This document shows positions 60,601 through 64,000 of a stretch of DNA of 64,000 nt, one piece after another (positions within the stretch are counted from its first letter, which is position 1; every line of letters starts with the position of its first letter). This DNA comes from Beroe forskalii (taxonomy: Eukaryota; Ctenophora; Nuda; Beroida; Beroidae): NCBI GenBank assembly GCA_011033025.1, contig WFMF01000328.1, positions 62,001 to 126,000 of the forward strand. The letters are read 5' to 3'. The position numbers were made by a program, and so were the translations under genes. The notes under the pieces were generated by a model, which saw only the letters and a program-made list of their open reading frames with translations, did no database searches and was not told the origin of the DNA.

Positions 60601-63600
60601 ATTTTAAGTATCAATGGTCCATATCACCTAAAAAGTGAAAGCCAATTGTTATTTCTGACTAAAACCCTTGGTTAAATTTGATAACAATTTGTTCCACTTT
60701 TGAAATTTGAACAACGGTACTGGAGTACTCTGTCCGTAAATAGAAATGTTACAAATTGAACAAGGGTGCATGCCAAAACTATAAAACAGGCTCAATAACT
60801 AATAAATGAATATCGAAGGACTGAATAATTTAATTTTTTAAGAGTCCGCCGTGGAGTGTTGAACCTGCTTCGGGTATGCTGCGGACTAAAGTCGACATTT
60901 AGTTCAATTTTTCGGTTCGAGAAATGTCGAAGTGGCTCTTGTAAGGATACCTTATCACAGATACTAGCTCTTATTCAATACTTTGTGAGAAAATGATAAA
61001 TTGAAACTTGAAAGTGCCGCAACTATTAGAGATGGTTTTGGTCATAAAATTTCAAACACGATGGTGGCATCCAGGGATAAATGGAACAAGGAAAGCAATG
61101 TAATCAAGACGACATTGACTTTGAGTATGATTTCAATTGATAAAATAGACAAAACTTCATGGAACTAAAAAAAAGTTCGCCGACTTTTCTCGGGCGAAAA
61201 AAGAACATTTTAGCCTGAATTTGTCTGAATTGTAAGGTTTAGGGGTACAAAACATTTGGGATCTGGTGGTGTGTCCTGAGCGGACATGGGGACTCGATTA
61301 TTCCACATTGGAGGAGGCGGATCTGAGTCAACTTGGAGTCAGTCTAACTGTGGCAGCCTCAGACGGAGTCTGCTTCATCTATCAGGGTCTATTTGGAACT
61401 CTGCAGCAGACTAATCAAGTCAGCTGGCAAAAAACTACATGGATAGTGCCAATGACTAATGTGTGTGGAGCTTATACTAGTTAATTACTTAATTAATATA
61501 ATGCTAACATACCGAGTGATTCGTTTTCTTGTCCCGGTGTTAGTGACATCTCTCAGTCCTGAAATTAAGTCAGATTTAAAGTGAGTGGCTTCAGGGGGAA
61601 TTTATGTACCATCTTCATGGCTCATAAAAAGTATCCAGAGGGGTGGGGTGGTGAAAGGGGGGGGGGGGTTGATTTTGAAAAGCATCTGTACCGTACCCTC
61701 TGACAGTAAAACAAGAAAATTCAGTAAAACAAGAAAATTAATATTTGCGCCAATCTTTACAGGACAATTAAATAAATAACATAGCACGAAATATAGGCTA
61801 GTATGCCTGCACCATCTCAAAGAGCTGTGAACAGCTTAAGGGGCACAAGGGTACTCGTGCTGTTCGCTATTGTGTTCGCTATTGTGTAATATAATTTTTG
61901 AAAATCGAAAAAATGGATCCTATTGAAGAATCCAAGCATTGCTAAATTTTTCCTTGCAATACATAAGTAACGAATCAAAAGCCCTACAACCTAACCAGAT
62001 GAATGGTGGGTGCAGAAGGCAAGAAATTGCTCGTAACTCTCCATACACAACATCATGGCTAGCAAAGATTGTAATTTTAACGTTATTCCTGTGTCTTAGA
62101 CCTTACCACTTTAACCCAAATATTTCACTTTGAAAATTTTAAATAAGCAGAAAAACTCATCACACTAATTGAAAATATTGTTATTTAATTTGAAGTTGAA
62201 TGGAATGCATGTTTTTATTTATATAAAAATGTATTTATTATATCTAGTCTATTGAACAATTCACTGTTGTTATAACCAAGCAATATCGACAATATCATTT
62301 AATTGCTAAAAACAGTATTGGCTTGATTAAGAATTGTAAGTTATTACTCAGAATAAAGGATTTGGTATGAGATTTGATATAAGCTCAATGTATTAAAACA
62401 ACGACCCCAAAAAGTGCCTCGTTGCCTAATTGTCTATCTAAGTATTTAAAGTGAATTCCCATACTCAATCAGTTCCATGCAAACAATTGATCTCAGTTAA
62501 GCATGTGCTAAACTAAATTTCAAGTTTCAAAAATGACAAGGAATATAATTTTTAGAACAGCTTCACAGAGAACAATTTTCAGCATTACCACTCAAATCCT
62601 TTACCACCTGAGTTTTTTGGAATCATCTTTATCTTTGACAATTAATATTTATATTTATTTTGTTTGTGTAAAATAAATTTTCTTGTTTTCCTCAATTTTC
62701 TTGTTTTCCTCAGCTGTTCCACGTTTTAATTTTGTATAGCAACTTTTATTACTAGGTTTGATTGCTGTTGCTTAGGCAGGTACTTATCTTTGATGATGAT
62801 GCAGACTACTCCAGCATTGATTTTATGGTTCTATTTTGAGAAGCCTTTGGACTTGTTTGTAAAGAGGATCATTTTTTACTATTTTGTCTTTAATATTCTA
62901 TCAAATAAAATATAGCAAATCAATTTATTAATCAATCAACAAACAATAAATAATAAAATGGGCAACTATTAAAGATCAAAAATGAGATGAGGGCCAGTCA
63001 ACCTCGATACCTACCTAATACTATTGAGTTTCATTGGGTGTAGATTCATCATTCACATAAGAGAGCTACAGTCCAACGGGTCTACAATTATATACACATG
63101 CTTGATGGGATCCATATATTGGTTTAGAACCTTGCCCTACACTCTACAGGTTCGGGCCAAAACCAGATACATCCGTGGGAAGTATCCCAATAGGCTAGTA
63201 TCTATGGATGAGGGCTATGCAAGGGGAGGGACAAAATAAGGGGATGGAATATGGATGTAAATTCAAGGATGAATTTTCCAAAACAATCACCTGATGAGTT
63301 GATAGAACTGGCACTTGAACAACGGCTTACATCTGATGTTTCAACATACTGATTCAGATCTGAAACAATTCAATTCAATTCAAGCAGTCAATAACTCTAA
63401 ATAGAATGGATGGAATAGGAACACTAGGCACATGTTTTGTACAATTATATTGATTCATCAAGCAAGTTTTTTAGAATTGATGAAATATTTTGAAAATTAT
63501 TCATATCCTGTAGGATGTGAGTAACTTATGATATTGCATATAAAAGAATATTTGTTTTCAAATAAGTCATTATTGTTTTATCACCTTTAACAAATACATC

Positions 63601-63675
63601 AAGCAAATCTTCAGAAACATCATAGTACCCAAGATCAGCAAGATGCTTCCTTACATCGCTCCTTGACAGTGGCAT
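57691..63675 (-). CDS. HYLS1: hydrolethalus syndrome protein 1 homologue (exons recognised in part)
   Basis: HYLS1 is a core centriole protein needed for ciliogenesis and centriole stability. Exons recognised on the minus strand: 63675-63585 (MPLSRSDVRKHLADLGYYDV, then LLDVFVK, the conserved N-terminal HYLS1 box, donor GTGATA); 58596-58449 (acidic Ser/Asp-rich linker, donor GTAAGT); about 58314-58135 (PRRVWDENEK, SCIIPRPAPVHKTDPLKKF, acceptor uncertain); and 57872-57691 (VPGEKRHTALRSAIRRQM, stop at 57691). The C-terminal part resembles the end of vertebrate HYLS1, with a PxP motif, KxDPVxxF-type segment and PGExxxxLRxxxRxQM. The last three exons join in phase. Exons between 58,600 and 63,585 were not found; that gap includes a long minisatellite and AT-rich DNA. 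The gene is upstream of NUP93 on the same strand. Confidence 0.72.
59049..59320 (+). promoter_or_regulatory. promoter-like module upstream of minisatellite, copy B
   Basis: Two full ~73-bp repeats and one partial repeat carry GTGTCAACGTCATATGG and AATACGTCATACGTCA. Then come GCACATTCGTCATG, TATATAAA at 59,284-59,291 and an initiator-like GTCATTATT with its A at 59,314, 30 nt from the first TATA base. It is nearly identical to the module at 47,215-47,485 and is likewise followed by the 44-bp minisatellite. It lies within a HYLS1 intron on the opposite strand. Confidence 0.6.
59335..60420 (+). repeat. 44-bp minisatellite array, about 25 copies
   Basis: The longest array of the family. The GACGAGTGATGACC landmark recurs every 44 bp (for example at 59,664 and 59,708). 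Variants include GCATTCCTTCACGAG in a block from about 59,960, and longer units with an inserted CATTAACCAGCCC near 60,150 and 60,285, so higher-order units have been amplified. It lies in a HYLS1 intron. Confidence 0.92.
60421..63584. other. HYLS1 intron, AT-rich, no exon recognised
   Basis: An AT-rich stretch. A related end of the 175-bp TIR element lies at about 60,929-60,955. A direct repeat of CAGTAAAACAAGAAAATT occurs at about 61,704-61,740, and an inverted relative (ATTTTCTTGTTTTCCTCA, twice) lies at about 62,677-62,713. A G-run lies at about 61,657-61,668. The open frame at 61,266-61,484 has no recognisable family and no clear splice sites, so it is not called a gene. Confidence 0.5.
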
Positions 63676-64000
63676 TGCTAGGATATACAATGATAAGTTG
63701 AAATGAAAGTTTGAATATAATAAAACAACATATAAATTACAATTTACAGCAACATGATCAAACATGTTCAGACTCAAGAAAGGGGTGATTATAGCAGTGC
63801 ACAAGGTAACAATGTGATCAATTTTCTCTCGACAGAAGAACTGCTGCTGGTGATAATTGTGTTGGATAATGGATATGGGAAGACATGTGCATCCCGTGAG
63901 AGTGGCATTCAGCATTTGTGTTGCAGCAGCCAAGGCATAGAAAAATTTGAAGAATTTGCAACCATCAAATACAGCAGGGTGTCATCTCTCCCAGAACTAG

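Noticed and set aside
61266-61484. 73-codon frame as a HYLS1 exon or separate gene
   Set aside because: It is on the opposite strand to HYLS1, lacks splice sites in phase, and matches no family I recognise.

Overview
The window is eukaryotic nuclear DNA from an invertebrate animal; I cannot place the phylum. It is AT-rich and intron-rich, with canonical GT-AG introns, many small palindromic elements and minisatellites. It has no operons or bacterial signals. The genes are animal housekeeping or ciliary genes (TXNDC9, NUP93, HYLS1) plus a FLYWCH zinc-finger gene.

Layout. Positions 1-20,900 hold no gene I can support: repeats, one long inverted repeat, one terminal-inverted-repeat (TIR) element with a 7-bp target duplication, and a CpG-rich promoter-like stretch near 12.2-12.9 kb. 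From 20,932 to 32,357 (+) lies a seven-exon gene. Its large first coding exon carries a FLYWCH zinc finger. Its remaining exons encode a short coiled coil and a C-terminus closely resembling the Arf1-binding GRAB region of the golgin GMAP-210 (TRIP11). I know of no such domain pairing, and this is the strongest candidate for something new.

Positions 33,392-43,260 and 43,261-55,762 are two tandem copies of one segment (9.9 and 12.5 kb). Each holds, on the minus strand, an intron-free NUP93 reading frame followed by a six-exon TXNDC9. The copies look damaged in opposite ways. Copy 1 has an intact TXNDC9 but a frameshifted NUP93. Copy 2 has an intact 794-residue NUP93 but a TXNDC9 whose last exon has lost its 3' splice site. 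Copy-specific insertions (with target duplications of TA, AATTTG, TTCATAC and GAATGCAA) mark divergence. Whether these are true paralogues or two haplotypes joined by the assembler cannot be decided from sequence alone.

Positions 57,691-63,675 (-) hold parts of HYLS1, a centriole and cilium protein, with a 1.1-kb array of a 44-bp minisatellite in an intron. The same 44-bp repeat occurs in TXNDC9 intron 5 and at 47.5-48.1 kb. At two loci it is preceded by CRE-rich repeats, a TATA box and an initiator at canonical 30-nt spacing, which suggests a mobile promoter-plus-minisatellite unit.

The genes do not form a functional pathway; the common theme is repeat-driven remodelling of gene structure. 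All protein identities rest on recognising conserved motifs by eye. No database search was run.
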